64,000 nucleotides of DNA from Zygosaccharomyces rouxii (Eukaryota > Ascomycota > Saccharomycetes > Saccharomycetales > Saccharomycetaceae). The translations under genes were made by a program, and so were the position numbers. Shown one piece after another: positions 50,374 to 59,718 of the stretch. The notes beneath the pieces are model-generated. The model was given only the letters and a program-made list of their open reading frames with translations, had not been told where the DNA came from and did no database searches. Location of the stretch: the NCBI RefSeq assembly GCF_000026365.1, contig NC_012992.1:1178001-1242000 (forward strand), written 5' to 3'. Position 1 is the first letter of the stretch. Each line of letters starts with the position of its first letter.

Positions 50374-53300
50374 TTATACTTGGCACGAAATTACAGTAGC
50401 TGAAACTTGAAACCATACAGCATTTTTTTCGAGTTTATATGGATTATTAGCTGGAGAATCAGCAATGAATTGCTCAAGGTTTGTAATTCTACCGACGAAC
50501 CAATCTTTACCCTTCGTGATATCGTTTTCATCTTTCAAAAAGTATCTTGTATTATTATCCAGTGCAGTGAATGCCGCCCACGGGTGTTTTTTACTCTTCT
50601 TAGCCTTCTCTTTGTTCATAGAATGGATAGGTGCTGCATCAAATGGTGGTGGTGTGGACAAGTCAACTGAAGAGAAAGAAGAGTTTAACGAAGAAGTAGA
50701 TGAATCCATAGTTGAATTATTCTTCCTTGTCGGAAGGAAAAGAGCTAAATCACCAACTTGAAGATTTTTAAGTGTGATTTTCTCATTTTGTAATCTTTCT
50801 AGCGTGTCTTTCTTTTTCTTATTCTCCTTTGTCAATTTCTTTGCCAATGATTCAATATCTCTAAACCTTTTAATGATGGCGGTCTCATAAAGTTTATCAT
50901 CATAGAGCTTATTCATGCCTTCCAATAAAAACTTATGTTTCTCAATTTCCTGCTGTGTTTGAATCTCATCATGTGCTGATTTGATGCTATGATATACCGG
51001 ACTTTTGACTGAAACATCGAGTTGTGTAACCTGAATACTATCGTCCAAAATACTTTGGTTCATTCCTTTCCTTAACCCTTTGACCCTCTTGATTTGAACG
51101 TGGTTATCGTCATCTGAAAATAAAAGAAGACCAATGTTTTCTAATATGAACACATCAGATGAAAAAATCTCAAACATTTTTGCTTCCATGCTCTCGTTGA
51201 ATGCTTTCAATGTCACAATTTCGTTATCATCCAAAATTTGTGGAGAAGATTCCTCTGTACGCCTTTCTTCTTGGAGTTCATGCAAGTGTGCAAGCTCTTG
51301 CTTCAAAGAGCTAACCTGATCCTTTAATTCTCCATTCTCATTCTCTAATTTATGTAAACCATTTTGCCACGTCAACTTCTCTGCATCGAAATCTTCTTTA
51401 GTCTTGGCAATGTGTTGTTCCTTTTGTTCTTGTACATGTTGAAGGTTTCTATGCTTTTCCTCCAAAGTTTCTATTTCCTGAAGCAAAGTTTTATTTTCGT
51501 TTATAATATGACACAACTGATTTTGGTACATTGACTGCTTCTGAACGAGATCCTTTTTTTGGAGTTGTTCCTGTTCAGTAAGCCTAGATAATTCTCTGTT
51601 TAAATTTAGCATAGTTTCCTTGAATGCACTTCTTTCTAATTCCAAATCAGACACTTTGGTATTAGCGGCTGAAATTTGATCCTTTTTTATATTGCTATCA
51701 ATTTGAAGTTCTTCGACTTGAGTTCGTAGATTTTTCATTTCCTTTTCCATTTCTAATACTTTCACCACATTAACATTACGATTAGGTTCCAATAGACCTG
51801 AGCTGTTTAACGTTATCTTTGAACTTACAGTGGAGACATTATTATGAAATGGTTTAAAATGTGAAGTATGCAAAATGCCAGAGGGCCAATGGCCCGGATC
51901 TGAAATCTTAGCTTCATACAATAGGGACTCTAACTTTTTTATTCTCGCCTTGTATCCGTTTAACTGGGTCAAGCTTGGAGCCGCCGACTCCTGTCGGAGG
52001 AAAGACTGATTGGTAACAATTTGAAAGCCCTTTGCTTCCGCCAAATTTTGCATTAATACATCTAATGCATCCTTGGGCACTTCCAGAGCGGAAAGTGTTT
52101 TCATATATTTTTCAATGATTTTAAACGTCATCTCTAGAGACTGCTTACACTTCTTAATCTGTTCCTCGCACATTATTCCCATATTTCTAACGCCTCCATT
52201 AAACCTTTCATCAAAACCTTCAATATCAGAAAATGAATCTACATTATTACGAAAGATCGATGCGATATCACCAAAATTTTTACTCCATCTATTTCGACAT
52301 GACATCTCTGTATCCATTATTTTTCTAATATCAGCAGATAACAGAACGCCATGCGACATAACTTGTAATAGCCATGATTCTCGACGGTATTTTTCAATCA
52401 AATATAGACCATAGATCATCGGTAAATCTTCAATTTGAGCAAATTCCAGTTCAAATTTTTGATACAATTCTAAATCCTTGTTACAATCTTCTAATAACGA
52501 TTTTTTCAAGGCTAGAGTTTCCACTTGAACAAATGCAATTTGACCGAAAGCCATAACTACTTTTTCCTGTAGTCTGAATTTAAAATCCTGGAATTTTTCA
52601 GTCTGTGTAAATAGTGATTGTGCGATGGTGAATAACTTGGCGGCAACTTCACTCTTAATGTTGACTAAAAAATTGCGTATTTCCTCCATACCAGAATCTG
52701 TAAGATCAGACGAATCCTTATCCAAAAATTCTCTACTTTTAGACCGCGTTTCTTCAACTAACTCGTCAAACTTCTCTTGCATAGCGTTCTCCAATTTATC
52801 CTCAGCCTTGTTCGGAGTAAAATCAGTTCGTATCTTACTAACTTCACTACCGATAAATTCTCTTAATGTAGCGTTGTCATTCAATTTTCCTTTTATGACT
52901 TTCAATTTAGAATTCACTTGATGATCTAAAGATGTTAACGTTTCTTCATTACGCTCTAGCAATTTTTTATCGACGTACTGCTGCAAAGGCCCATCCAAGC
53001 CATTCAACTGACTCAAAACGTTATTGTAACACTGTTTCCATTTTGATGTTAGACCATTTTGTAACAATTGATCTAAGAATTCTACATTAGAATTGTAAAG
53101 GTTCTCCACATCATAACAGTATAACCTCAAATATTGATCACAGACAGATAAGCATTGCAGAATTTCATTAATTTGGCTGATACAACCCTGTATCAGTGAT
53201 CTGAAATAGTGTACATCAATCTCCAATGCACTCAACCAACCCAAATTCGTTGTCAAAAGGCTGGTAATGGTACGATACGACAACTTCTGGGAATTTAAAT

Positions 53301-53691
53301 TATCATTGACTAAGGGTGAAGTTATTGGTCTTAACAATGTCGATTCGCCACCAATCATACTATCCTTGACGTATAAAGATAACAAATTTCGAATTTTAGA
53401 CCTGTGGTCGTCAATGGATGGCTCCTCAACAGGTTCGTTGACTGCAGAAAATAACCTTCTATCATAAACGTAAAATTCATAACGTTCGAAACCACTGCTT
53501 CTCAAGCATTCTTTAAAAGTAGATATCTTTAATTTATGACCAAATGGTAGTAAAATGAGCAACTGATCACGAGGAATATACCACCTATGACAGATAAAGT
53601 CCTTGAAATCTTCTAAACCAACGAAAAACTTGATATTTGTAGATACCGTCTCACCTGTAATAGCATTTACAATTTTTGCACTTTCTGACAT
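50374..53691 (-). CDS. ATG11: ATG11, scaffold of selective autophagy
   Basis: A 1105-residue coiled-coil protein. The N-terminal Atg17-like region (about 1-560) is followed by long coiled coils (about 640-800) and a conserved C-terminal domain (about 975-1100) with the family motif VGDLALFLPTR and the ending VSATVISCQV. The C-terminal domain binds cargo receptors such as Atg19 and Atg32, and the protein recruits Atg1 kinase to the phagophore site in the Cvt pathway, pexophagy and mitophagy. S. cerevisiae Atg11 is 1178 residues. It corresponds to YPR049C. Confidence 0.95.
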   Translation of the reverse strand: MSESAKIVNAITGETVSTNIKFFVGLEDFKDFICHRWYIPRDQLLILLPFGHKLKISTFKECLRSSGFERYEFYVYDRRLFSAVNEPVEEPSIDDHRSKIRNLLSLYVKDSMIGGESTLLRPITSPLVNDNLNSQKLSYRTITSLLTTNLGWLSALEIDVHYFRSLIQGCISQINEILQCLSVCDQYLRLYCYDVENLYNSNVEFLDQLLQNGLTSKWKQCYNNVLSQLNGLDGPLQQYVDKKLLERNEETLTSLDHQVNSKLKVIKGKLNDNATLREFIGSEVSKIRTDFTPNKAEDKLENAMQEKFDELVEETRSKSREFLDKDSSDLTDSGMEEIRNFLVNIKSEVAAKLFTIAQSLFTQTEKFQDFKFRLQEKVVMAFGQIAFVQVETLALKKSLLEDCNKDLELYQKFELEFAQIEDLPMIYGLYLIEKYRRESWLLQVMSHGVLLSADIRKIMDTEMSCRNRWSKNFGDIASIFRNNVDSFSDIEGFDERFNGGVRNMGIMCEEQIKKCKQSLEMTFKIIEKYMKTLSALEVPKDALDVLMQNLAEAKGFQIVTNQSFLRQESAAPSLTQLNGYKARIKKLESLLYEAKISDPGHWPSGILHTSHFKPFHNNVSTVSSKITLNSSGLLEPNRNVNVVKVLEMEKEMKNLRTQVEELQIDSNIKKDQISAANTKVSDLELERSAFKETMLNLNRELSRLTEQEQLQKKDLVQKQSMYQNQLCHIINENKTLLQEIETLEEKHRNLQHVQEQKEQHIAKTKEDFDAEKLTWQNGLHKLENENGELKDQVSSLKQELAHLHELQEERRTEESSPQILDDNEIVTLKAFNESMEAKMFEIFSSDVFILENIGLLLFSDDDNHVQIKRVKGLRKGMNQSILDDSIQVTQLDVSVKSPVYHSIKSAHDEIQTQQEIEKHKFLLEGMNKLYDDKLYETAIIKRFRDIESLAKKLTKENKKKKDTLERLQNEKITLKNLQVGDLALFLPTRKNNSTMDSSTSSLNSSFSSVDLSTPPPFDAAPIHSMNKEKAKKSKKHPWAAFTALDNNTRYFLKDENDITKGKDWFVGRITNLEQFIADSPANNPYKLEKNAVWFQVSATVISCQV

Positions 53692-53994
53692 TATCTTATC
53701 AATTTAACAGTAGTTGAAAATCGGTAGGAGCTCCATTAATTGAGAAACCTGATAGAGGAGTAAAAAAAAAACACCTAGACTCCCTAGATGTCAGTCAAAT
53801 ATTATAACAGAATCGGTAAAACTATTGATAACCTCCTTTTTTATTGCGACTTTGTTTCTTTGTAATTTCAATGCCTCCCTTTAGACTATTTTCCCTTTGT
53901 CATTGAACATGATATTTGAAAAAATATGACAAGACGAACTTATCGATTGATGATGAACAAACTTCAATAGTCGAAAGATAACGCAGAAGGAAGC
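53692..53994. promoter_or_regulatory. Divergent promoters of ATG11 and MAK3
   Basis: A 303-bp gap with a run of nine A near 53763-53771; no specific site recognised. Confidence 0.3.
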
Positions 53995-54537
53995 ATGATT
54001 ATCTACAAGCCATTGGACCTTGAGAATCTTTCGCAATTCAAACAGATCAAGAAACTTATCGATGCTGATCTTTCGGAACCTTATTCAATATACGTGTACA
54101 GATATTTTCTCAATCGATGGCCAGAATTAGCATATTTAGCATTCGATCAGGATGGAAATGAACCAGAAATACCCATTGGATGTGTTGTTTGTAAAAGTGA
54201 ATCGCATAGAGGTCGTAGAATGCGTGGATATATTGGCATGTTAGCTGTTGAAAGTGGATACCGAGGTCAAGGAATTGCTAAAACATTGGTAACCAAATCT
54301 ATTGAAAAAATGGCTAAAGATGGATGCGATGAAATAATGTTGGAAACAGAAGTGGAAAATCAAATTGCATTGAACCTTTATGAAAATATGGGGTTTATTA
54401 GAATGAAAAGAATGTTCAGGTATTATTTGAATGAAGGTGATGCATACAAGTTAATTTTACCACTAACGGAGAAGAGTTGTATAAGAACAACTTTCCTACA
54501 AGATTTCACGTTCGATCCAAATTTAATCATTAATTAA
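53995..54537 (+). CDS. MAK3: MAK3 (NAA30), catalytic subunit of NatC acetyltransferase
   Basis: A 180-residue GNAT-family N-terminal acetyltransferase. The acetyl-CoA motif is YRGQGIAKTLV with Arg90-Gly91-Gln92-Gly93-Ile94-Ala95, preceded by GYIGMLAVE and followed by NQIALNLYENMGFIRMKR. NatC (Mak3, Mak10, Mak31) acetylates protein N-termini beginning Met-Ile, Met-Leu, Met-Phe or Met-Trp. It corresponds to YPR051W. The stop codons of MAK3 and convergent POL30 are only 27 bp apart, so the 3' UTRs must overlap. Confidence 0.96.
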   Translation: MIIYKPLDLENLSQFKQIKKLIDADLSEPYSIYVYRYFLNRWPELAYLAFDQDGNEPEIPIGCVVCKSESHRGRRMRGYIGMLAVESGYRGQGIAKTLVTKSIEKMAKDGCDEIMLETEVENQIALNLYENMGFIRMKRMFRYYLNEGDAYKLILPLTEKSCIRTTFLQDFTFDPNLIIN

Positions 54538-54564
54538 ATATAATATTATATTATACAAGTCTCA

Positions 54565-55341
54565 TTACTCTTCATCGTTGAATTTTGGTGCTAAGAAGAA
54601 TTGTAAGTACCCACTCTTCAAATCAAATTGGAAAAGAGCAGGTGCTTCACTAGAAAGTCTAACACCAACTTTTTCTGAAAGTGCAGAACCTTTAACGATA
54701 TCCTGCAGATATTTAGAACCAAATGTTAAATCCACAGGTTGGTCCATTTCTAGTTTAATGCTTTCTTCAGGTCTGTCCATATTGACAAATGGTTTTAAAA
54801 TAACAGAACCAGAACCGATATCACCATCTGCGACAAACTTAATAGTTTCCTTTGTAATCATGATATTTAATGAATCACTAAACTGTGAAAGATCACGTAC
54901 AATCTTGGTAAATTCTGATGATGGCATTAATAGAGTTGTGTCATATGCAAGCTCTTCAATCTTCAAGAAATCTGCATCAATGTCCATTAATTTTAGAGAA
55001 TATTCAGCAATACGATCCTTCTTTGTGTCTTCAAACAGTAATAGTACAGAATCTGGTGTGTCATCTGCAATCAATGTTAATGTATCAGAATTATTACCAC
55101 AGCGAAGAACTTTACTCAATGAGTTCAAATCAATACCTAATGTAACAGGGTGATCACATCTGTACTCTTGGAAGGCTTCGATACCAATTTCTAATGAAAC
55201 TAGTAAAACACGAGAATCATCAACTGCTTGTGCAATTATACCGTCTTCCTTACATTGAAAATTTACCAATTGAACACAATCTTTAAACCCATCAATAATT
55301 TTTTTGAAAAGAGATGCTTCTTCAAATTTAGCCTCCAACAT
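54565..55341 (-). CDS. POL30: POL30, PCNA sliding clamp
   Basis: A 258-residue PCNA, identical in length to S. cerevisiae Pol30. Lys164 (in MITKETIKFV) and Lys127 (in DFLKIEE), the known ubiquitin/SUMO sites, are both present, and the protein ends with the FFLAPKFNDEE tail that contributes to partner binding. It forms the homotrimeric ring that tethers DNA polymerases delta and epsilon and coordinates repair, including recruitment of the translesion machinery to which REV7 belongs. Three MCB boxes lie upstream. Confidence 0.99.
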   Translation of the reverse strand: MLEAKFEEASLFKKIIDGFKDCVQLVNFQCKEDGIIAQAVDDSRVLLVSLEIGIEAFQEYRCDHPVTLGIDLNSLSKVLRCGNNSDTLTLIADDTPDSVLLLFEDTKKDRIAEYSLKLMDIDADFLKIEELAYDTTLLMPSSEFTKIVRDLSQFSDSLNIMITKETIKFVADGDIGSGSVILKPFVNMDRPEESIKLEMDQPVDLTFGSKYLQDIVKGSALSEKVGVRLSSEAPALFQFDLKSGYLQFFLAPKFNDEE

Positions 55342-55465
55342 TTTTCTATACTATTTTATCCTCAGTCCGTGATGCCCTTGAATAACTGATAATTTGAAGT
55401 GAGGAAGTATATTCTTCGACCTCATCACTTTTATATATACGTAAAATTTAATTCAGCTTTTTTTC

Positions 55466-55495
55466 ACGCGTCACCCGACGCGTCATATAACGCGT
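55466..55495. promoter_or_regulatory. POL30: Three MCB elements (ACGCGT) at 12-bp spacing upstream of POL30
   Basis: Exact ACGCGT at 55466-55471, 55478-55483 and 55490-55495, 125-154 bp before the POL30 ATG. MCB is the binding site of MBF (Mbp1-Swi6), which drives G1/S expression of POL30 in S. cerevisiae. Confidence 0.85.
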
Positions 55496-55626
55496 AACGC
55501 ATAACGTATGGTAATAACCTAAGAAAGGGTAAACTTATAAGATATATATTCGATAATAATACAAAGCATAAAAAGGCTGTGAATACTGACACAACTATAC
55601 CATCAATAATCACCACGACGACAAAT

Positions 55627-55707
55627 AAAAAAAAAAAAAAAGAACAAGAAACACAATATAAGTCCCGGATCGCTGTCGCTAGAATTCTTTTTTTTTTTTT
55701 TTTTTTT
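55627..55707. repeat. Facing poly(dA) and poly(dT) tracts
   Basis: A15 (55627-55641) and T20 (55688-55707) on the same strand, separated by 46 bp of mixed sequence. Such tracts usually exclude nucleosomes and may also act in 3' end formation of NHP6. Confidence 0.7.
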
Positions 55708-55783
55708 CTTCTCTCTTTAATTGTTTTCTTAATTCTTACACATACACGATTTCGATAATTATTAATACACTCGATGATTCAAC

Positions 55784-56080
55784 TTAGAATTCCTCTTTGG
55801 AGGCCCGCGTAGCATTATACAGTTCCTTTTCAGACTCGTATCTCTTCTTGTCAGCTTCAGCCTTTGCCTCGTAAGGAGTTTTCTCATCTGGTGTTAGTGC
55901 TTTCCATTTTTCACCGAGGATTCTACCCACTTGACCAAACGTTACGTCTGGGTTCTCAGCACGCACAATATCTCTGTTTTCATTAGCAAAGAACATATAT
56001 GCTGACAATGCTCTCTTAGGAGCATTTGGGTCCTTCTTTCTTCTGGTGGTTCTCTTTTTAGTTTCTCTTGGAGGTGCCAT
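55784..56080 (-). CDS. NHP6A: NHP6, HMG-box chromatin architectural protein
   Basis: A 98-residue protein with a basic N-terminus ([23 protein letters not shown], Lys/Arg-rich) and one HMG box, about residues 17-90, containing [11 protein letters not shown] and [12 protein letters not shown]. Nhp6 bends DNA without sequence specificity and assists FACT and RNA polymerase III transcription. The single gene stands for both NHP6A (YPR052C) and NHP6B (YBR089C-A), located next to POL30 as NHP6B is in S. cerevisiae. Confidence 0.97.
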   Translation of the reverse strand: MAPPRETKKRTTRRKKDPNAPKRALSAYMFFANENRDIVRAENPDVTFGQVGRILGEKWKALTPDEKTPYEAKAEADKKRYESEKELYNATRASKEEF

Positions 56081-56880
56081 TTTTCTTTCTTGTACTATAA
56101 TAATGGGTCAGATTGTTAGTAAATGTTCCTCGAAACAAAAAGACGAAAAAATAAGTACACAGGGAACTAGTATTAGTACTGGAAGTAATAAGGGAGCCTT
56201 ATGTAGCCTGAAGGCGGCATGCTGACGCGACGCGTCAGTTAATCAATTAATTTCTTCTCTTCGGTTTCCCATACCGCAATAATACGAACAATCTGGTGTC
56301 GCGCGGGTAACCACCCTCTGCACAGGCCACCTGACCATGCTTTGCTTTCCCTCCCTTCTACCTAGGACCACGCCTCCCCTGAAGGTAGAACAACAAGGTG
56401 GCAAACGGGGAGTGCAATTGACAAATAAGCATCGCAGGTTGCAACCTAGGTGCGATACCACCTTTACTAGTATTCGCTGTGTACATAGTTAACAATCTTT
56501 TTCATATTGGCGCCTTTCCTCAACATACCTTTGACCGAGAAAAACAGATTTGTTCACACTATAGGGTTTCTACACTATGTATGTGAACTCTGCCTATTAC
56601 TGGTACACTGTATAGTGAGAAAAAATTTTTCCCACATAATGAAGGCTTAAGTATGTAACTTTCGCCTTATTGTGATTTTATTTTTTTTAATATCACTACA
56701 CATAAAAGCCGTGGGCCACCCTGAGAAGAATCGGGAAGGGTAACCCTTTAACAGGGTAACGTACATTACGTGGTTATCACCGGGTAATATGGTCTGATAA
56801 GCGCTTTTAGAACAGAGAATACCAACGTACTATGCCAGAGTTATTATCATTAAAATTGTATGTACAGTATTAAACACTTG
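56081..56880. promoter_or_regulatory. Long NHP6 upstream region and TIM12 3' region
   Basis: This 800-bp gap has an MCB-containing palindrome (56222-56238), a less AT-rich segment (about 56295-56460) with CGGGTAA (56304-56310, Reb1-like), a CCCCT, and GGTGGCAAA (56397-56405, the PACE element of Rpn4). Farther out are a GTTCACA/TGTGAAC inverted repeat (about 56551-56588) and several GGGTAA motifs (56737-56787), including a second CGGGTAA at 56781-56787. A 72-codon frame on the minus strand lacks an ATG. Confidence 0.45.
56222..56238. promoter_or_regulatory. 17-bp palindrome with MCB core upstream of NHP6
   Basis: CTGACGCG-A-CGCGTCAG is a perfect inverted repeat with a single central base and contains ACGCGT at 56230-56235. 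It lies about 142-158 bp before the NHP6 ATG. Confidence 0.6.
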
Positions 56881-57198
56881 TTACTCGTCATTTGCCATGT
56901 CTTTCTTGATCTTTTCATAATGTGGTAAATGCGTCACAGGCCCAAAACCTTGAGTCTGTACGTATGCACCGATCAGTCGGTTTGAAAAGTGGATCTTCGC
57001 AACGCATCTATCGATGCAGCTCATTTCACCTTTATTCAGTTCACCTTCACCATAACCTTCGTGTGGAATACATTTTTCGAGACATGAATATAGAATGTTG
57101 TTAAAAGTATGGTTCATTGCATCAAATTGGACCTGGGCAATGTCTAACCTTTCTGAATTGACTTCTTGTCCAGCAAATGGGTTTAAAAGATACGACAT
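56881..57198 (-). CDS. TIM12: TIM12, membrane-associated small TIM chaperone
   Basis: The ATG at 57196-57198 gives 105 residues and begins MSYLLNPFAG, matching the S. cerevisiae N-terminus (109 residues); a Met 12 codons upstream would add an unmatched extension. The twin CX3C motifs of small TIM proteins are Cys39-X3-Cys43 and Cys61-X3-Cys65. The C-terminal NRLIGAYVQTQGFGP block is specific to Tim12. It docks the Tim9-Tim10 chaperone to the TIM22 complex at the inner membrane for carrier import, which includes proteins such as SAL1. It corresponds to YBR091C. Confidence 0.95.
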   Translation of the reverse strand: MSYLLNPFAGQEVNSERLDIAQVQFDAMNHTFNNILYSCLEKCIPHEGYGEGELNKGEMSCIDRCVAKIHFSNRLIGAYVQTQGFGPVTHLPHYEKIKKDMANDE

Positions 57199-57427
57199 TC
57201 TGAGAGGAAGGGTACTCAGGGATTTTGTTTTCAACTATTCTTTTGAACTACAAGTTGAGCTCATCGATAGTCTTAACAATCAATTTTTCATTTTCGGGCT
57301 GAACTGGAAATTTGATAAAGGCATTGAAAAGTATAAAGAGAACAGTGAAGAGGTGAACAAAAAAAATAAAAAGAAGAGGGAGACTAGTGCTGCTTGTTGA
57401 GAAAGAAAGGAGTGCTGGGATTTTATA

Positions 57428-59584
57428 ATGCGTGTTTTACTTACTAATGATGATGGTCCGCTGAATGACGAATTTTCCCCATATGTGAGGCCGTTTGTTC
57501 AGCATATTAGGAAGAACTACCCTGACTGGGAATTAACTATTTGTATTCCTCATACTCAAAGGTCGTGGATCGGTAAGGCACATTTTGCTGGTAAATCGCT
57601 TACTGCTCAATTTTTGTATTCCAAACCTGATGCTGACGATAATTCTTATTTAGGTCCTTTCATTCGTCCTCAATTGAATCGTATTGATTCTAAACTTCCT
57701 CGTGATACGAGGAATTCTGAAATTTCAAATGATGATATCGAATGGATCCTTATTGATGGTACACCTGCTTCCTGTGTAAACATTGGTCTTCATCATCTAA
57801 ATTCGGAACCTTTTGATTTGGTTATTTCAGGTCCTAATGTAGGTAGAAATACTTCATCCGCATACATTTCATCGAGCGGTACTGTAGGGGCTGCAATGGA
57901 AGCTGTAATTTCAGGTAGTACGAAGGCAGTTGCACTGTCATTTGCCTATTTTAACGGTGAAAAAAATGTGGATTCGTCAGTGGTAGATTTAGCGGCACAG
58001 AAATCGATGGAAGTTATTAACCACCTTTATCACAATTGGAATGATGGGACCGATTTGTATACCATCAATGTACCCTTGTCAACATCTTTAAAACCGGATA
58101 CAAGGATTATGTGGACATCAATTTGGGAGAATAGATGGAGGGCAATTTTTGAAGGTCCAGATGTAGCTCAATTGACTAACGGGTCTGAAATTGAAGACGG
58201 AGTGGAAGGTCACTTGATTACTTTCAAATGGCAACCAATTTTCAAAAATCATAAGGATTCACAATATTTAGCCAAGACTACAGATAAAGATGTCATTGAA
58301 GCAAAGATGATTAGCGTGACTCCATTAAGGGCAACTTTCAAAAAAGTAGAAGGGTTGGTTGGTGAGTTATCTTTAAACGTTAAACCCAATTCTAATTTTT
58401 TTCTAATAACTGTGAATAAACAGGATTATCTTTATGAACCATTGGTTAGAGCTGTTCGGAAATATTTGCCTCAGCTCGAAGTTGTTTCCGAATTGCCTAA
58501 AGAACCAAAATCCGTTTTCCATTATGGGGAATACGAACAGTTAGATATTGATAAACTGGCTACGGAACCAACGAATTATTTTGCTAATTCTTACATTTAC
58601 AGAAAGGGTTTGATAAGAAAACATTTCTTATCTCATACTATACATTCGTATGTGGTTAAAAATCCAGATTCTATTTTATCCAAGGCAGCTCTAGAGACTT
58701 TCCCCTTGGAACTGGATTATGCAGAATTCTTGGACGATGCTTTAGACGAAAATTGGGAATTGAGACAGGAATTAGAGAAAAATGATAGATGGTGGATTGT
58801 GAAACCTGGTATGAGTGATAAGGGTCAAGGTATTAGAGTCTTTAGAACTATCGAAGATCTCCAAGCAGTGTTTGATTCTTTCGATGAAGATGGTACTGAT
58901 GATGAAGGTGAATATTTTGATGATAATAAGATTGTCATTTCTCAACTTCGCCATTTCATTGTACAGGAATATTTGGATAATCCCCTGTTACTACCTTCTA
59001 TGGGCAATAAAAAATTCCATATTAGATGTTACATATCTTGCCGCGGAGCTCTGGAGGTTTATGTCTACAACAGAATGTTAGCTTTATTTGCCCCCACTGC
59101 ATTTACACCATTGAAGAGCGATAATTTTTCACCTACAGATATTCTAGATTTAGAATGCCATTTGACAAACACTTGTTTGCAAACTAAAAATGAACAAAAG
59201 GATATCTCCGTTGCAGAATTTGATACTATACCGGATTTGACAGAAGAGAATAAATCTAAAATCAAGACCCAAATCCATCAAATTGCTCATGATATATTTT
59301 TGGGAGCACTCAAAGTAAATGCTGTTAATTTCCAACCTTTGCCCAATGCCTTTGAAACCTATGGTGTCGATTTCTTGGTGGATTTCGATTTTAATGTTAA
59401 ACTACTTGAGATTAATGCCTACCCTGACTTCAAACAGACCGGTGAAGAACTTAAAGGGCTCATCGATGAATTATTCGATCATACTGTTCATCATCTCATC
59501 GTTCCTTTTTTCGATGAGGGCAGATCTACAACAAGTTCTGAAAATTTCGTCAAAGTTTTAGAATATACTGCAAACAATTGGTAG
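57428..59584 (+). CDS. PBY1: PBY1, SurE-like and tubulin-tyrosine-ligase-like protein
   Basis: A 718-residue two-domain protein. The N-terminal SurE nucleotidase-like domain opens with RVLLTNDDGP (Asp8-Asp9 metal ligands) and has ISGPNVGRNTS and SSGTVGAAMEA. The C-terminal half (about 360-700) is a tubulin tyrosine ligase (TTL) ATP-grasp domain with WWIVKPGMSDKGQGIRVF, FHIRCYISC and LLEINAYPDFKQTG. S. cerevisiae Pby1 is a P-body component that binds the decapping enzyme; its enzymatic activity is uncertain, although motifs of both folds look intact here. It corresponds to YBR094W and directly follows TIM12, with no PHO5-type phosphatase genes between. Confidence 0.95.
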   Translation: MRVLLTNDDGPLNDEFSPYVRPFVQHIRKNYPDWELTICIPHTQRSWIGKAHFAGKSLTAQFLYSKPDADDNSYLGPFIRPQLNRIDSKLPRDTRNSEISNDDIEWILIDGTPASCVNIGLHHLNSEPFDLVISGPNVGRNTSSAYISSSGTVGAAMEAVISGSTKAVALSFAYFNGEKNVDSSVVDLAAQKSMEVINHLYHNWNDGTDLYTINVPLSTSLKPDTRIMWTSIWENRWRAIFEGPDVAQLTNGSEIEDGVEGHLITFKWQPIFKNHKDSQYLAKTTDKDVIEAKMISVTPLRATFKKVEGLVGELSLNVKPNSNFFLITVNKQDYLYEPLVRAVRKYLPQLEVVSELPKEPKSVFHYGEYEQLDIDKLATEPTNYFANSYIYRKGLIRKHFLSHTIHSYVVKNPDSILSKAALETFPLELDYAEFLDDALDENWELRQELEKNDRWWIVKPGMSDKGQGIRVFRTIEDLQAVFDSFDEDGTDDEGEYFDDNKIVISQLRHFIVQEYLDNPLLLPSMGNKKFHIRCYISCRGALEVYVYNRMLALFAPTAFTPLKSDNFSPTDILDLECHLTNTCLQTKNEQKDISVAEFDTIPDLTEENKSKIKTQIHQIAHDIFLGALKVNAVNFQPLPNAFETYGVDFLVDFDFNVKLLEINAYPDFKQTGEELKGLIDELFDHTVHHLIVPFFDEGRSTTSSENFVKVLEYTANNW

Positions 59585-59718
59585 GCCCAAACTTAAATTT
59601 TAATGTTACATTGTGTGAGAAAAATGAAGAAAAAAAAAATGAAAGAAGAAAAACAAAATGGCAAATAAATCAATAATTCGTAAGGGACTGCTTATATCTA
59701 TGGTGATCCCCAACACCT

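Larger units (their letters stand above)
55342..55783. promoter_or_regulatory. POL30 promoter and NHP6 3' region
   Basis: The 442-bp region contains three MCB boxes (55466-55495), then an A15 run (55627-55641) and a T20 run (55688-55707) flanking 46 bp. No gene was found. Confidence 0.6.

Noticed and set aside
56243..56461. 72-codon Cys-rich frame on the minus strand upstream of NHP6
   Set aside because: It starts with GTG, lacks an early ATG, and the segment is better explained by promoter motifs.
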